DNA of 5,983 bases from Solirubrobacteraceae bacterium (GTDB taxonomy: Bacteria > Actinomycetota > Thermoleophilia > Solirubrobacterales > Solirubrobacteraceae), in assembly GCA_016462245.1 (NCBI GenBank), contig JAEMTR010000001.1, forward strand, positions 17,096 to 23,078, read 5' to 3'. Positions 5,239-5,983 of this stretch are shown one piece after another. The notes below the pieces were generated by a model that made no database searches, was not told the DNA's origin, and saw nothing but the letters and a program-made list of their open reading frames with translations. The translations under genes and the position numbers were made by a program. Each line of letters begins with the position of its first letter. Within the stretch, counting starts at the first letter, position 1.

Positions 5239-5983
5239 CGCGCGCCAACGTAGCACTAGCGAGCTTTAGGCCGTCGACCGTTGCTCGCACGTCGTGAACG
5301 CGAAAAACGCTGGCGCCACGCTCAAATGCCAACACGTTGGCCGCGACAGTTGCTGCAACTCGTTGGTCGGGCCGCGCGGCGCCGGTCAATTCGCCGAGGA
5401 AACGCTTGCGCGAGAGGCCTATGACGACTGGAAAACCGAGCGCCGCAACTGCTCCAAGGTTGGCGAGCAGGTCGAGGTTGTGATCGAGCGTCTTGCCAAA
5501 ACCGATCCCAGGGTCAAGGAAGATTCGCTCACGCTTGATCCCCGCCGCGATAGCCAGCTTGGCACGATCGCTTAAGAACGCGCAGACCTCACCGACAACG
5601 TCGTCGTAATGCGGGTCGTCCTGCATCGTCTGCGGCGAGCCGAGCATGTGCATCAGGCAACAGTCGCAGCCAGCCTCGGCAACGAGCTGCGCCATCTGTG
5701 GCTCGAGCGTAAAAGCGCTGACGTCGTTGACGTAGCTGGCACCGGCCTCGAGTGCAGCCTCTGCGACAGCGAGCTTCATCGTGTCGACGCTGATCTGCAG
5801 CTGCGGCGCCGCGGCCGCGATCCCCTCGATCACAGGAATCACGCGGCGCAGCTCCTCGGCTTCGTCGACCGGTTCGGCGCCGGGGCGAGTTGACTCGCCG
5901 CCTACATCGATGATCGCCGCGCCCTGCTCGGCCAGATCAAGACTGTGCGCGATCGCGGCCTCGGCGGTCGGCAGCAGTCCACC
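5228..5983 (-). CDS. folP: Dihydropteroate synthase (partial, N-terminus beyond window)
   Basis: FolP condenses 6-hydroxymethyl-dihydropterin pyrophosphate with p-aminobenzoate to give dihydropteroate; it is the sulfonamide target. The 251 visible residues read in frame from the window edge at 5983 to the stop at 5228, with only about 20-30 residues missing. The first visible glycines probably belong to the end of the conserved TPDSFSDGG loop. Motifs in order are IIDVGGESTRPGA (24-36), ISVDTMK (65-71), NDVS (88-91), MHML (113-116), DPGIGFGKT (160-168, with the pterin-binding lysine), GLSRKRFLG (190-198) and RVHDV at 232-236. All expected binding residues downstream of the missing loop are present. 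ISVDTMK has Met where Tyr or another residue is common. The gene overlaps folB by 11 bp and its product works on the product of FolK from the same cluster. Confidence 0.97.
   Translation of the reverse strand, partial: GGLLPTAEAAIAHSLDLAEQGAAIIDVGGESTRPGAEPVDEAEELRRVIPVIEGIAAAAPQLQISVDTMKLAVAEAALEAGASYVNDVSAFTLEPQMAQLVAEAGCDCCLMHMLGSPQTMQDDPHYDDVVGEVCAFLSDRAKLAIAAGIKRERIFLDPGIGFGKTLDHNLDLLANLGAVAALGFPVVIGLSRKRFLGELTGAARPDQRVAATVAANVLAFERGASVFRVHDVRATVDGLKLASATLARDGC
5247..5252 (-). promoter_or_regulatory. Putative -10 element (TACGTT) for leaderless folB transcription, inside the folP 3' end
   Basis: TACGTT fits TANNNT and is followed by an 8-nt spacer and the ATG at 5238. It lies within the folP coding sequence, so if active it would give an internal promoter in the folate operon and uncouple folB-thioesterase-folK from folP. 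There is no Shine-Dalgarno sequence for this ATG or for the alternative GTG at 5256. Confidence 0.35.

Noticed and set aside
5239..5256. GTG at 5256 as the folB start
   Set aside because: It adds six residues of no recognisable character, increases overlap with folP to 29 bp, and lacks a correctly spaced upstream signal; the ATG at 5238 fits better. It cannot be fully excluded.
5228..5842. GTG at 5842 as the start of folP
   Set aside because: The frame stays open to the window edge and the 47 upstream codons encode the essential IIDVGGESTRPGA motif, so the gene is simply cut by the window.
1..5983. Search for tRNA, rRNA, CRISPR repeats, transposase or insertion-sequence ends
   Set aside because: Nothing in the sequence resembled these, and nearly all bases are covered by well-supported genes.

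Overview
The window is a gene-dense stretch, roughly 60 % G+C by eye, with eight genes on the minus strand and one on the plus strand. The gene set, GC content, codon choice and near absence of Shine-Dalgarno sequences suggest a high-GC actinobacterium. The DusB-CoaX-DUF4282-folate arrangement is most like the Thermoleophilia/Solirubrobacterales as I remember them. That placement is an inference; nothing in the window proves it.

Reading the minus strand from right to left, a folate block comes first: folP (dihydropteroate synthase, 5' end cut by the window edge), folB (dihydroneopterin aldolase), a TesB-like double-hotdog thioesterase, and folK (the pterin pyrophosphokinase). These overlap or lie 2 bp apart. 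A TerC-family membrane protein follows 30 bp after folK. The only plus-strand gene, a glutathione S-transferase-fold protein, converges with terC: the two stop codons share a TTAA, and a dyad is centred exactly on it. A 60-bp divergent intergenic region separates the GST-like gene from a second minus-strand block: a small DUF4282 membrane protein, coaX (type III pantothenate kinase) and dusB (tRNA-dihydrouridine synthase, 3' end cut by the left edge).

FolB, FolK and FolP perform consecutive steps from dihydroneopterin to dihydropteroate. CoaX starts coenzyme A synthesis from pantothenate. DusB modifies tRNA. The block is therefore mostly cofactor housekeeping, with four less expected companions: thioesterase, TerC, GST-like and DUF4282.

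No RNA gene, mobile element, CRISPR array or gene-free stretch above 300 bp was seen. The most interesting signal is regulatory. Five of the eight visible start codons have a TANNNT hexamer 6-8 nt upstream and no ribosome-binding site, the pattern expected of leaderless transcripts. One of these hexamers lies inside the folP/folB junction, and another is built from the stop codon of the DUF4282 gene. I did not find a clearly novel multi-gene system.
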